Below, one piece after another: positions 25,542-35,047 of a stretch of 64,000 nucleotides of DNA. The DNA comes from G963701675 sp963701675. Lineage in GTDB: Bacteria; Planctomycetota; Planctomycetia; Gemmatales; Gemmataceae. The stretch is taken from NCBI GenBank assembly GCA_963701675.1, contig OY969623.1:2728001-2792000 (forward strand), in the 5' to 3' direction. The notes below the pieces were generated by a model. It saw only the letters and a list, made by a program, of their open reading frames with translations. It was not told the DNA's origin and searched no databases. Numbering within the stretch: position 1 is the first letter of the stretch; every line of letters starts with the position of its first letter. The translations under genes and the position numbers were made by a program.

Positions 25542-26472
25542 TGCGTACCTCGTCGGCTAAGGCCTGATACGCTAAAGCTGCCTTGCTGTTTGGTGCGTGA
25601 ATAGGGAGCGGTCGGCGTGCTGCATGTGCCGCCGGCACATCCTTTCCGCGCGGAATGGACGCCTGAAAGACGCTGCCCCCAAACTTCGCTCGTAAATTCT
25701 CTTCGATTGATTGACTTACACTGGAATGATCGGTCCGACACGCGACGATTCGCGGTGGAGGCAGGTTGTAATTAACGTTCCGTACTTCCTGCATGGTGCC
25801 CATTAGTTTGACCATGCCGCGCACGGAAAAAACCGACATGTCAACGGGTACAATCACCTCGGTGGCTGCCACAAGCGCGTTTATCGTCATCATGTCGAGT
25901 GAAGGCGGGCAGTCGATTATCACGTACCTGAATTTCACAAGCTCGGGCTCCAAGCTCGTCCTAAGCAGAGCTTCAAGTTTCAACCGGCCGGCCACACGCC
26001 GCCAGGTGTCCGCCAAATCCAAATTGGCGGGCACCAGCGTAAGATTGGGGGGAAGGGCGCCATTTCGCTGACAAATGTCTGCTAGCGGCTTATCGTCAAC
26101 TAGGACGTTATAGAGCGTCTTATCGATGGAATCGGGGTCAAGGCCGAAAGCCTGGGTCATATTTCCTTGGGGATCGCAGTCCATCGCCAAAACCGGTTCC
26201 TCTCGCGCGAGTATCGTCGCCAACGCTACCGCGGTCGAGGTTTTCCCGACTCCGCCCTTCTGGTTTGCAATGGCAATGACGCGACAGCCCTCCAATCCCG
26301 TGGCCGGCGTAACACGCCTTGGGCCGAATATTGCAAGTAGCTCGGGTCGATCTACCATCGCACGGCCAGCCTTTTCATAGGCGGTCAATCGATGAGTACG
26401 AATGTAATTTCGAAGCGTGGTAATGCTTACGTCGACGAGTCGCGCGGCTTCCGTGAGCCCGATTAGTTCCAT
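25534..26472 (-). CDS. parA: ParA-family partition ATPase with N-terminal HTH
   Basis: This is a 312-residue ATPase. An N-terminal MerR-like HTH (LTEAARLVDVSITTLRNYIR) precedes the ATPase core with deviant Walker A NQKGGVGKTS (near residue 72), MDCDPQGN, and the Walker B-like block YVIIDCPPSL. This is the type Ia layout, where ParA segregates DNA and its HTH represses the operon (family knowledge). It is the first gene of the parA/RHH/rep unit. Its presence shows that a plasmid-like maintenance module resides in the window. The start is an ATG just after an AT-richer leader. Confidence 0.92.
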   Translation of the reverse strand: MELIGLTEAARLVDVSITTLRNYIRTHRLTAYEKAGRAMVDRPELLAIFGPRRVTPATGLEGCRVIAIANQKGGVGKTSTAVALATILAREEPVLAMDCDPQGNMTQAFGLDPDSIDKTLYNVLVDDKPLADICQRNGALPPNLTLVPANLDLADTWRRVAGRLKLEALLRTSLEPELVKFRYVIIDCPPSLDMMTINALVAATEVIVPVDMSVFSVRGMVKLMGTMQEVRNVNYNLPPPRIVACRTDHSSVSQSIEENLRAKFGGSVFQASIPRGKDVPAAHAARRPLPIHAPNSKAALAYQALADEVRNV

Positions 26473-27202
26473 CTATTCCGTGAAATTTGCCTTTTGTGCC
26501 ACACGTAACAAAGATGAAACCACTTCGTCAACAACTTTCTTCAAACGACTTGAAGTTAGACGAGACGAGCGGATTCACGTTGCATTGCTATTTGCTAACA
26601 GGTAGGGTCGAATTGCCGACTGAAACGGACCGAGGCTCTGCGGGGACGCAAGCTTGGAAGGGATAAGTCGGCCGACGGTGCGTCGATGGACGACACTGGA
26701 CAGGGGCGGCCTTGTGCTGCCCCTGTCGCGCTCTTGTCCATTGGAATCACTTGCATCACGCGCGTTTGCGACGGAGGCTGGCGTCCATGCCGCGAATTTC
26801 GCGCCATCCGTGCCGCGAGGATTTTTCGAGGCATTTGCTCCGGTGTTCGATAGACGGCCCGTCAAGTGGTACGTTTACACAAACCGGATTTAGAGCTAGT
26901 CGCAAAATACATGAAGCCGTGCGATTGTCTGCGGTAACTGGCAGCTTTCTCAGATTCTCCAACGAGCGTTCTTCAACAATTCGACAGTCGATGTCCTGGC
27001 AATTTCATCGGCAATGTCGTTAGCGAGGCAGGCGCTGACGCGGCGTTCATTCGTCCATCTGTTCTTTGGTTACGTCAAGACGGCATGCAATACACGTGCT
27101 GATCCATTCGTCATGGATAGCGTCCACTTGGCTTGGAGAAGGGCGGGCGACGGTTAAGCCAGGCAGCAAAGGGCTAACGTGCGGGACAACAATCTGGCGG
27201 GA
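26473..27202. other. Intergenic region upstream of parA
   Basis: About 730 bases between the parA start and the FkbM gene end hold no convincing gene. Short open frames on both strands have no family pattern. A small dyad CTTCAA-acgac-TTGAAG lies about 70 bases before the parA start and is a candidate site for autoregulation. An origin with iterons was looked for but not seen. Confidence 0.4.
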
Positions 27203-27986
27203 TTATCTAATAGCAATTACCGTATGCTGGTTCGGCTCGGTGATCTTGAAGCCGTGTTTCGTAACTACGGCGTCAAATCCTGATGCTTTGCGCTTGGCCG
27301 TGGAACTCATGCGCCATGCACTGGACCTTGGTCAACCAAGTAAGATCCCCCGAGAAGAGATGGCGCTCCCCACCTTCGATGTCGACTTTCAGAAGATCGA
27401 TCTTCTCAAAGCCGGATTCTGCGACTATTGTTTCCAGAGTCAATCCCCTGACAAGGATGGAATTGCCGGAGTTGATTGACGGCGGTTCCGACCGCACTGC
27501 GCCCTTATTCACTTCTATTTGGTCCTCCGATCGTTCAAGAACCACCATGCCTTCTTGCTTCCAGAACGCCCCTTGCACGGCCTTGGAACGCCCACGCCGT
27601 TCATAGGGTTGTAGGTTGCTTTGGAGGAGATCGAAATTCCTAGTGTCGGGCTCCAGTGCTATGACCTTGCATATAGGGTAGACCGACAAGAAGTAAATAC
27701 TCGCAAAGCCGATATTGGCGCCCAAGTCGATCACGGTTTCTGCCTCCGGCAGAAGGTGGATCACCGGCTCGTACAGCTTTGTAACGAACATCTCGTCCAA
27801 GGTAATGAGGTCATTCGTGGCGGGGCGAAGTTGAACCGTGGTCTGATACGGCCGTCGCAGCCTAAGTGAAGTCACCTGCTCGTACTTGGACTCGCCGTGG
27901 TGCGCCGGGGTCAACGCCGCCGAGAGGCGCTGGACCGAAGCAGGCGACAGCAGGACCCCGAATTGATCTTGCAGTTTCATTGACAT
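27203..27986 (-). pseudogene. FkbM-family methyltransferase with a one-base frameshift
   Basis: The first frame (27986 to 27273) encodes an S-adenosylmethionine-dependent methyltransferase of the FkbM type. Motif I is VIDLGANIGFASI, the acidic motif is IALEPDTRN, and LLKVDIEGGE is the family hallmark. The frame ends early after HEFHGQAQ. Dropping one base of the TTT at 27287-27289 restores ASGFDAVVTKHGFKITEPNQ and a natural end at 27203, giving about 260 residues. The family methylates O-groups on sugars and natural products. It stands alone, with no glycan genes next to it. The shift may be a sequencing insertion. Confidence 0.8.
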
Positions 27987-28378
27987 AGGGATTGTTGAAG
28001 CACCATGACTTTACTGCGAAAACACAGCGCTGTACACAAAGATGCCTGGTAACCGCAGTTGATCTGTCCACGCGCGGCTACGTCGTCAAGGCCCGTGGTA
28101 CGCGGCGGTTGCCGCTGTAGTCCGAAACAAGTATAGTACGGCCACGGCTTTTCAAAAGGCCAATTGGCTTGGTCGCAAAGTTTGATGAAACGTTTTCTTC
28201 GGAAGAACGAATTACGCGGGTGATATCATCGTCGACGGCGCGAACCAGCACCGCACACGGGGCTTATCAGAATTAGCAAAACTTGTTGAAAGTGCGAGCG
28301 GCTGGGATACGCAGCGATCACTGGCGTTCGGAGGAGCAGGGCAGGATTGACAGCGTAGCCATTCCGGAGGGGTAGTGT
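27987..28378. other. Intergenic region before the inositol cluster
   Basis: About 390 bases between divergent genes. No gene, repeat or clear promoter was recognised; the only useful signal is GGAGGGG at 28366-28372, just before the TTG start of the inositol-phosphate synthase. Confidence 0.4.
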
Positions 28379-29461
28379 TTGGAAACGAGACTTGCATTGA
28401 TTGGTATAGGCAATTCCGCGCTCGCACTCCTGCGAGGCTTGGAATTGGCGTATGCCGCGCGCCTTATCCCAACGCCGACCGATAAGTTCCCGGCTTCGAC
28501 CCTTGGCGGGATTGACGTGGCAGACCTAGCAGTAGTCTGCGGTTATGACGTGGACGTTCGGAAGATTGGCCGGCCCCTGTACCAAGCCGCCGTGGCTCCG
28601 CCGAATGGTCTGGCGTGGCAGGAAAACCTCGAGCTTTCGCCGACGAGGTTCGGCGCCCTGGTGAAACCCGGTAAGGTGTTGGACGGGGCGCCGGCGCACC
28701 TCAGCGGCGGGGGGCCGTCGCGCTACGATGTCGTGGCAGACGTACGGTTGGGAACGACTGACGTGGCCGATGCCTTTCGGGAATGCGGCGTCGACGTGGT
28801 GGTCCTTTACCTGCCGACTGGTAGCGAGGAGGCCACCGCATTTTACGCAGAGGCCGCACTCGTGGCAGGGTGCGGGTTGGTTGTCTGCATTCCCGCCCCG
28901 ATCGCGAGGTCGCAGGAATGGGCCAAACGGTTCCGGTCGGCCCGGCTGCCGGTGGTCGGCGACGACGTGAAGTCCCAACTCGGCACCACCGCCTTACATG
29001 AGGCGATCTTCCGGCTTTTGCGGGAGCGTGGCCTAACCATGATCCACACCTACCAACTGAGCTTGGGTGGAAACGCGGACCATCTAAACCTGTCGGAGCC
29101 GGAGCGGCAGGTTGTCAAAGCGCGGAGCAAGGAAGCGCCATTGCGATCCCTATCTAGCGCAGAGGACCGAATTGGCCCCACCGCGAATCACTACTTAGAC
29201 TGGTCCCGCGACCGCAAACGGAGCTATCTCTTCTTCAACGCTTGCAGTGCGCTCAGTCACGAGGTGCAGATTGACGTCACATTGCAAGTGTCGGACTCCC
29301 CGAACTCGGCAGCCGTGGTCTTGGACGCCGTCCGCGTCGCCGCCGCCGCGCGGCGGTCGGGCCTCGGCGGCGCGCTGCTCGACGGGGCGGGTCGGTTCAT
29401 GAAGAGCGTCCCCGAACATGACATCGGCTTCTCTCTAGCACAGGTTCTGGGCCCCCCATGA
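28379..29461 (+). CDS. ino1: Myo-inositol-1-phosphate synthase
   Basis: This is a 360-residue enzyme that converts glucose 6-phosphate to inositol 1-phosphate with NAD. The Rossmann start is LALIGIGNSALALLRG. The family blocks VVLYLPTGSEEA, VGDDVKSQLGTTALHE and SLGGNADHLNL are all present. Length agrees with archaeal and actinobacterial enzymes (about 360). The start is a TTG with GGAGGGG six bases upstream; no ATG fits. The nitrilase-like gene begins 16 bases after its stop, so they form one transcript. The product could feed inositol lipids, a solute or a signalling molecule; the nearby channel and ABC importer make a membrane-related role attractive but unproven. Confidence 0.88.
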   Translation: METRLALIGIGNSALALLRGLELAYAARLIPTPTDKFPASTLGGIDVADLAVVCGYDVDVRKIGRPLYQAAVAPPNGLAWQENLELSPTRFGALVKPGKVLDGAPAHLSGGGPSRYDVVADVRLGTTDVADAFRECGVDVVVLYLPTGSEEATAFYAEAALVAGCGLVVCIPAPIARSQEWAKRFRSARLPVVGDDVKSQLGTTALHEAIFRLLRERGLTMIHTYQLSLGGNADHLNLSEPERQVVKARSKEAPLRSLSSAEDRIGPTANHYLDWSRDRKRSYLFFNACSALSHEVQIDVTLQVSDSPNSAAVVLDAVRVAAAARRSGLGGALLDGAGRFMKSVPEHDIGFSLAQVLGPP

Positions 29462-29477
29462 ACCATTGAGGCTCATC

Positions 29478-30986
29478 ATGAACGGCGTCGCTCAAATCGG
29501 CTTCACACGTCCCGTCGTCGAATTGTTCACGAGCATTTTCTACGCGATCCTGGAGGGGCCGCCATTTTTCCCATCGACGGACGAGTACTGGAAGGGGAAC
29601 AAGGCCTTCCTGGAATGGAGTGAGAAGCCCTTTTGGCAAGCCGCGTTCATGGGACTCGTCGATGAGTCCAGGAGGAGGCTCCGCGAGACTTCTACGCCGG
29701 ACAGGCTGGGCCTTGTTCGTCGTATCTGTTTGAACGAGCAGCTCGCCTCCCATCTTACCGACGAGTACGACAGTCTAGGGCCTGAATCAATCGACGACCG
29801 CCGCGGGTTTCTTTACGCCGTCGCCCTGCTGATTGAGACCCATTTCGGACCGATTTATGTGGAAGCGGTCACAGGCTATCAGCCCGCCGACACGCCGGTG
29901 CCCCTGAGCCTGGCACTGGACCGGGAGAGGGCGGAGTGCGTGATTCGGTCCAAGGCGGTCAACCTGAGCAACAGGCTGTTCGTGTCGCCGACCGAAAAAG
30001 CCCCGCCGCAGTGCGTGGAGGATAACGCCCTTTACGAGTTGGCGAAACAGTTCCAAATCCTGGCCCCCGGCGGCCCCTGTTTGGTTGACATTAAACAGTT
30101 GAACTGGCTCGTGCTACCGCAAATGCTGCTGTCCCGCGCCTCGGAACCGACGCTCGCCCTCGTGGACATCTTAGGAGTCAGTGCCGCGTTGGATCTGGAG
30201 CTGACAAAGCAAATTGACCGTCGATTTCACATTCGCGGCTACAAGCATGGGCGGGCGGACGAAATCCCGAGCCGTGTTGAACAACTCTTCAACTATTTCG
30301 ACAAGGCCGACCGGATGCCCACCCTATTGTGCCTCCCGGAACTTTCTGCCGGGAAGGAGGCGGTCGCGGCCGTGGAAGCGAACTTACGGCGGCGGTCGAG
30401 GGGCAAGCGCGTCCCTCAGCTCACCTTCCTCGGCCTGACCCACCAACCGACCGGCAAGGGCGGCGGCTTCCATAACGAAGTGCGCGTTTTCCACGGCGCA
30501 CAAAAGCTGGATGTGGCTTTCCGGAAGCGCAAAGCCTACTCTTTTCAAGACAAGGACGGCCATTGGATGGAGGGGATCGACAGGGCGGAGGAACTACTGC
30601 TACTGGACGTACCTGGGATCGGCCGCGTGACGGTGGCAATCTGCCTGGACTTTCCTGAGGACGGGCTGGTCAAGACGCTTTTTCGCCTGGACGTCAAGCT
30701 CGTACTCGTCCCCGCGATGACCACTCCGGGCAGCGTCGATTTCGCCTTCCTACCCAAAGCCCACGCTCTGGCCGGAGTAGGGATTGCTACCGGGTTCGTG
30801 AATTCCGGTTTGCACGTGGACCCTAACAAGCATCTTTCGTCCCCATCAGTCGCCGGTTTCTTTTGCCCGGTCGTGCGACAGAAGATCCCGGAAATCCAAA
30901 ACCACCCCTACATTCCGAAGAACGTCTATGGGGCGATCTACCCGCTCACCTACCCCTTCGACAGGGTCCATCGATTCGATCTGTAA
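29478..30986 (+). CDS. Nitrilase-superfamily (carbon-nitrogen hydrolase) protein with long N-terminal extension
   Basis: This is a 502-residue protein. The C-terminal half carries the nitrilase triad: Glu in LLCLPELSAG, Lys in FRKRKAYSF and Cys in VTVAICLDFPED. Members hydrolyse or transfer amide and nitrile bonds. The first 270 residues have no recognised domain; most nitrilases are 260-350 residues in total, so this is a two-part protein. ATG 29478 follows GAGG; a TTG at 29466 is an alternative. It is co-transcribed with ino1, an unusual pairing that suggests an amidated or amide-containing inositol derivative (speculation). Confidence 0.75.
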   Translation: MNGVAQIGFTRPVVELFTSIFYAILEGPPFFPSTDEYWKGNKAFLEWSEKPFWQAAFMGLVDESRRRLRETSTPDRLGLVRRICLNEQLASHLTDEYDSLGPESIDDRRGFLYAVALLIETHFGPIYVEAVTGYQPADTPVPLSLALDRERAECVIRSKAVNLSNRLFVSPTEKAPPQCVEDNALYELAKQFQILAPGGPCLVDIKQLNWLVLPQMLLSRASEPTLALVDILGVSAALDLELTKQIDRRFHIRGYKHGRADEIPSRVEQLFNYFDKADRMPTLLCLPELSAGKEAVAAVEANLRRRSRGKRVPQLTFLGLTHQPTGKGGGFHNEVRVFHGAQKLDVAFRKRKAYSFQDKDGHWMEGIDRAEELLLLDVPGIGRVTVAICLDFPEDGLVKTLFRLDVKLVLVPAMTTPGSVDFAFLPKAHALAGVGIATGFVNSGLHVDPNKHLSSPSVAGFFCPVVRQKIPEIQNHPYIPKNVYGAIYPLTYPFDRVHRFDL

Positions 30987-31026
30987 GCACTGTGGCGTAC
31001 CGGTTCCGCGCGAGTCGGCCAGTGCC

Positions 31027-31758
31027 TCAAGGTGTACGACTTAGAGCCTTCTGGATGATCGCCACCACCAGCACGAGGCCGACGACGCTCTCGACCATCG
31101 TGAGACAGCGGGCAAGGTTCGCCTGGGGCGCGAAGTCGCCGTACCCGATCGTGGCAATGGTGACGAAGCTGAAGTACAGCGACCCGAGGTACGTATCGTT
31201 GGGTGTCTCGCACGACGACGACATGATCGCCTCCGGGTCGATCGTGCCAAGGGCCGCGTAGAGCACGCCGAAAATCAGTGCAATCTCGCCGTAGCTCCAA
31301 AAGGCGTTCGCCACCGGGCGGAACGAGACCAGGGACTCCCCTGGCGGCCGAGAGAAGAAATAGAGCCCGACCGTTGCAATGTACTCGACGAGGCGCAACA
31401 GGACGAAGGCGCCGGCCATCCCGGCCACGAGCTTCCCATAACATCCAGCCTGTTGGCTGGCCCAAACCAATGTGTAAGCGGCCAATGTCAGGAAGGTCAT
31501 CAACAATTTGTACAGATCGATGCCGAGCCAATAAACGTCCTCGGCGGAAGGCGTGGGCGCTGAGCGCCGCGCTATGAAGGACGCCGGCCGCTCCAGGTGC
31601 ACCAGCACTGGGACGTAGACGACGTGCGTCCAAATCAGCAGGAGCCCACCGAAGGTAAGACGGAAAACGGCCAGGATCAGGCCGTCCGCCGGCGGCGATG
31701 CCATTCTGTCCCTAAGACGGGTAGGGATGGATTGAACCCGATCTAAGTATGTACCCAT
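31027..31758 (-). CDS. Potassium channel-like ion channel
   Basis: This is a 243-residue membrane protein. Several hydrophobic helices fill residues 25-190. The last two flank a pore loop with the potassium selectivity filter TIGYGD (FSFVTIATIGYGDFAPQ), and an inner helix follows (LTMVESVVGLVLVVAIIQKA). It lacks an obvious cytoplasmic ligand domain. It is convergent with the nitrilase-like gene and divergent from the 591-residue gene, so it is separately controlled. The pore assignment is firm; gating is unknown. Confidence 0.88.
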   Translation of the reverse strand: MGTYLDRVQSIPTRLRDRMASPPADGLILAVFRLTFGGLLLIWTHVVYVPVLVHLERPASFIARRSAPTPSAEDVYWLGIDLYKLLMTFLTLAAYTLVWASQQAGCYGKLVAGMAGAFVLLRLVEYIATVGLYFFSRPPGESLVSFRPVANAFWSYGEIALIFGVLYAALGTIDPEAIMSSSCETPNDTYLGSLYFSFVTIATIGYGDFAPQANLARCLTMVESVVGLVLVVAIIQKALSRTP

Positions 31759-31944
31759 GTATACACTGGAATGGGATGTATCAACTAGACACTAACAAGA
31801 TGATACTAAAAAGCGTGGCTCGGTCAAGCGTGGACATCAAAGGGTCGATATTCTAGAATAACGCTGATATGCGCAAGTTTCTTGACTTCTTGCGTCTCTC
31901 CATTAGGATAGTAACAGTTTGTTTCTGGCTCAGGAGCTCGTCCC

Positions 31945-33720
31945 ATGCTACCGGAAAAACCAGATTCTGACACCGGGCCTGGTGAAAAACCTCGACGAAA
32001 ACCAGCGCGGGCGACGTTCATGCAGCGCCTCGCTGCCTTGATCCGGAGGAAGAGCAACGCGCTGGAGGTGTTGCGGGAATTGGTCCGCTTGCAAAAGGCG
32101 AAATTCGAGGAACTTCGAGCGGAGGTGAATAAGCACAATCCTGGCCTAGACCTGAAGGGGGCCCAGTTAGCACGGGTGCTGAAATGGAGCCAGGAACACG
32201 GGCTCGTGTTCAAAAACCCAGACCCAAAATATCCGGCCAATCCCAAATTTGGTCATTACCATCCTACGAGCCTGGCGTATCGACGCGTCTGGGACGAGGG
32301 GCACGTGGACTGGCTCGCCAAGGCGTGCATGGCCCATGCGATCATCGCTGATCCCCGGCCGGACGCGAACGTGCTGGAGGGCCTCGAAAAAGAACTGCAC
32401 CTGGACCGGCTGCAGGCAGAGAAGGCTTTCGCGGCGCTTGATCAGGCACCGCGCCGCCTCCAACTGCCCCGCCTAAGGAAGTGCCTGCGGCGCGGCGGCA
32501 AGTCGGTCCTATTCGTGCCGACCAAATACCCCAACCAACTCCGCCACTACGACCTGCGGATCAACCGGGACGCGGTGGATGAGAAGGATCTGGCGGTGGC
32601 GGAGAGGATCTACGCCCCACGCATGGACTCGGTCGCCGAACGCGTGCTGCTTAATGCGCTCCGCCATGCGGACTATGACGAGGAAGAACCTGGTAGGGTC
32701 GTCATGCTGCCCATGTACGGCGACCAGTTCCTGGACGCGTGCACGTCCGAAAATCAGCGCGTGTTTCGCCCGCGGCATTCCGTCGTCAGCATTTCAAGCC
32801 CGAAGGTCAACCCCTTTGCCCTGGATTTGATGCTACGGTATGAATCCCCAATCTCATTCATTGAGAATCTCGAGGCCATTAAACTAGAGCCCGTGGACAT
32901 GGACAAAGGAGATAGGGAACCGTACCGGCCGGCGCTCGACACTGCCGACGATTGCGATTATGCGATCCTGTTGCGATTCGTGGATTTCTTCACGAGAAGA
33001 AGCCACTTTGTCGTTGCCGGTCTGTACCCTCCGGGGCCCCTCGGTGCCGCCCTCTACTTTCGGAAGGAGATTGACAATCTTCTCCACAGGTATCGGGACG
33101 CGCCCTTCGGGGTGATCCTAAAGACGAACCGGCCAGGGCCTAATGAGTGGGTGAGCGACGACGCGCTCCGCTTCGAGGCGGTGGAGACCGTCGAATTCCC
33201 GATGGTGGAAACGGAGTTCAACATTGACATCCGCTATGAACCCGGGATAGAGGTGCTGTTGTGGCTGTGCGACAAGCACCCCGAGTACTACCGGAAGCGG
33301 TTGGGAGAAGAGGCGTCCTCGCCGATTCTCGATCGCCACGGCCACCGCCTCAAGAAGGCCAACCAACTTATGGGCCTGCTTCAGCGCAAGAATATCCTCT
33401 TGGAGGGGATCACGGACGCCTTGCTGATCGATAGCTTTTACAAGCTCGACAAGCAAGAGCAGAAGGAATTCGTGGAGTTCGTCCGGAATCACACGATTGC
33501 GCGGGCCGCTAAACATAAGAAGTGGGGTGACGCCTTCAAAAACAAGGTGTTGGATTACACCTGGAACATGATTGATGAAAAGCAGGAGTTTTTGCACAGC
33601 CGGCTTGATACATATGCCTTTTTTTCCGGCACGAGTCCGGCCGAACTAGTCAACGAATTGTGCAACCCGGCGCCGGCGCCGGCCAAAAGAGGTTCGTTGA
33701 ATCCAACAGCGAAAGCGTGA
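31945..33720 (+). CDS. Large hypothetical protein of the inositol/ABC cluster
   Basis: This is a 591-residue soluble protein. The N-terminus is basic and could be a winged helix (ALEVLRELVRLQKAKFEELR and on to QLARVLKWSQEHGLVF). A middle alpha/beta part contains DYAILLRFVDFFTRRSHFVV followed by GLYPPGPLGAALYF, a hydrophobic strand and glycine-loop pattern suggestive of an open-sheet domain. The C-terminal 150 residues are helical and charged. The ABC solute-binding protein starts five bases after its stop, so the two are co-expressed. No family is claimed; a sensor or regulator for the importer is one possibility. Confidence 0.6.
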   Translation: MLPEKPDSDTGPGEKPRRKPARATFMQRLAALIRRKSNALEVLRELVRLQKAKFEELRAEVNKHNPGLDLKGAQLARVLKWSQEHGLVFKNPDPKYPANPKFGHYHPTSLAYRRVWDEGHVDWLAKACMAHAIIADPRPDANVLEGLEKELHLDRLQAEKAFAALDQAPRRLQLPRLRKCLRRGGKSVLFVPTKYPNQLRHYDLRINRDAVDEKDLAVAERIYAPRMDSVAERVLLNALRHADYDEEEPGRVVMLPMYGDQFLDACTSENQRVFRPRHSVVSISSPKVNPFALDLMLRYESPISFIENLEAIKLEPVDMDKGDREPYRPALDTADDCDYAILLRFVDFFTRRSHFVVAGLYPPGPLGAALYFRKEIDNLLHRYRDAPFGVILKTNRPGPNEWVSDDALRFEAVETVEFPMVETEFNIDIRYEPGIEVLLWLCDKHPEYYRKRLGEEASSPILDRHGHRLKKANQLMGLLQRKNILLEGITDALLIDSFYKLDKQEQKEFVEFVRNHTIARAAKHKKWGDAFKNKVLDYTWNMIDEKQEFLHSRLDTYAFFSGTSPAELVNELCNPAPAPAKRGSLNPTAKA

Positions 33721-33724
33721 GACC

Positions 33725-35047
33725 ATGAAGCGGGCATTGATCGTTGGCGTGAGCGCCGTGGTGATAGCGACCGGGGTGGTCGTCGCAATCTGGTTCCTGA
33801 ACCCGAAGCCCTCGGAAGGTGCTACCATCCGTGTACTTTACTTCTCCGGGCTGCCCGAAGGGCAGTTGATGAAGGAAGAGTTCTCGAAGTTCACGGCCGA
33901 TACCGGCATCGAGGTCAAATTCGAGGAGGTGCCCTACGACGCGGTGCGGCCGAAGGCCATCGCGTCCGTGAAGGCGTCTCATGCCGTGTACGACGTTATG
34001 TTCGTGGATGACATTTGGCTTTATGAGTTCGCGCGGAACGGATATGTACATCCGCTCGATGACCTAATTCACCGCGATAAGGTCGATATGGATGACTTTT
34101 TCCCACTTGTCCGCAAGGCGGAAGCAGAGCTGGACGGTACGACCTGGCTGATGCCTCAGCGGGCCGACGTGCAGGTGCTTTACTACCGCACGGACCTGTT
34201 CGCTGACAAGGCCTACCAGGAAAAGTTCCGCTCGAAACATGGCGCGGAACTGCGGTTACCTGAAACATGGGAGGAGTATCGCCGCGTCGCCGAGTTCTTC
34301 GCCGAGGAAGGTAAGGCAGCATCTCCGCCGTTTTTCGGCTGCGCTGAGACTCTTAAACGGCCGCACTTCGCGTTCGAGTTCTTCGCCATGCGGTATTGGT
34401 CGGTCTCGGGCAAGAATTTTCTTGACGAACGGGGGCACCCCATCTTCGACGGACCGGAGGCCGTCACGGCTCTGAAGTTGTTATCTGACATCCGGCAGTT
34501 CGCCGCCCCCGGCAGTGCGAACGCCTCGCACGACGAAACGGTCACGACGTTTGGCAGCGGCAAGGCGGCCCTGGCGCCGCAATGGTACGCCTTCTACCCA
34601 ACGTTTCGTGACCCAAAAACCGCCGTACATGACAAGTTCGGTGTGGCGCTGGTTCCGGGCGTCAAGCTGTCCGGCGGAGACATCCGCCGGACCCCAAGCG
34701 TCGGTGGCGGCAGTCTGGGCATCCCCAAAAACACCTCCAAGAAAGAGGAAGCCTGGAAGTTTATTAAGCACATGACGTCGAGGGAGTTTATGGGCCGGGC
34801 GGCTGTCCGGGGTGCAATCGTCACTCGCCAGTCCGCGTACCAAAATCCCGAGGTTGAAAAGGCCAACCCCGGGATCCCGACCTACTTGGAATCCCTGAAG
34901 CTGTGTTGGTTTCGCCCACGGACCGACCGGTTCGTCGAGTTGGAATCGGCGGTCGGGTTAGGCGTTTCGCAGGCGTTCGTGCAAGAATTGACTCCGGAGG
35001 AGGCCTTACGTCAAGCTTTCGAGCAGACCAGGACTTTCACCAAATGA
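33725..35047 (+). CDS. ABC transporter extracellular solute-binding protein (family 1, sugar type)
   Basis: This is a 440-residue exported binding protein. An N-terminal hydrophobic segment (ALIVGVSAVVIATGVVVAIW) anchors or exports it. The fold markers of family 1 proteins follow: LPEGQLMKEEFSKFTADTGI, then YDVMFVDDIWLYEFARNG. The late block KKEEAWKFIKHMTSREF is also typical. Substrates of this family are sugars, polyols and glycerol-phosphodiesters. Its stop overlaps the first permease start by four bases (ATGA). Together with ino1 this hints at a polyol or inositol-related substrate, but the sequence does not prove it. Confidence 0.9.
   Translation: MKRALIVGVSAVVIATGVVVAIWFLNPKPSEGATIRVLYFSGLPEGQLMKEEFSKFTADTGIEVKFEEVPYDAVRPKAIASVKASHAVYDVMFVDDIWLYEFARNGYVHPLDDLIHRDKVDMDDFFPLVRKAEAELDGTTWLMPQRADVQVLYYRTDLFADKAYQEKFRSKHGAELRLPETWEEYRRVAEFFAEEGKAASPPFFGCAETLKRPHFAFEFFAMRYWSVSGKNFLDERGHPIFDGPEAVTALKLLSDIRQFAAPGSANASHDETVTTFGSGKAALAPQWYAFYPTFRDPKTAVHDKFGVALVPGVKLSGGDIRRTPSVGGGSLGIPKNTSKKEEAWKFIKHMTSREFMGRAAVRGAIVTRQSAYQNPEVEKANPGIPTYLESLKLCWFRPRTDRFVELESAVGLGVSQAFVQELTPEEALRQAFEQTRTFTK

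Noticed and set aside
26473..27202. Iteron-type replication origin near parA
   Set aside because: No tandem short repeats or DnaA-box cluster could be seen in this gap.
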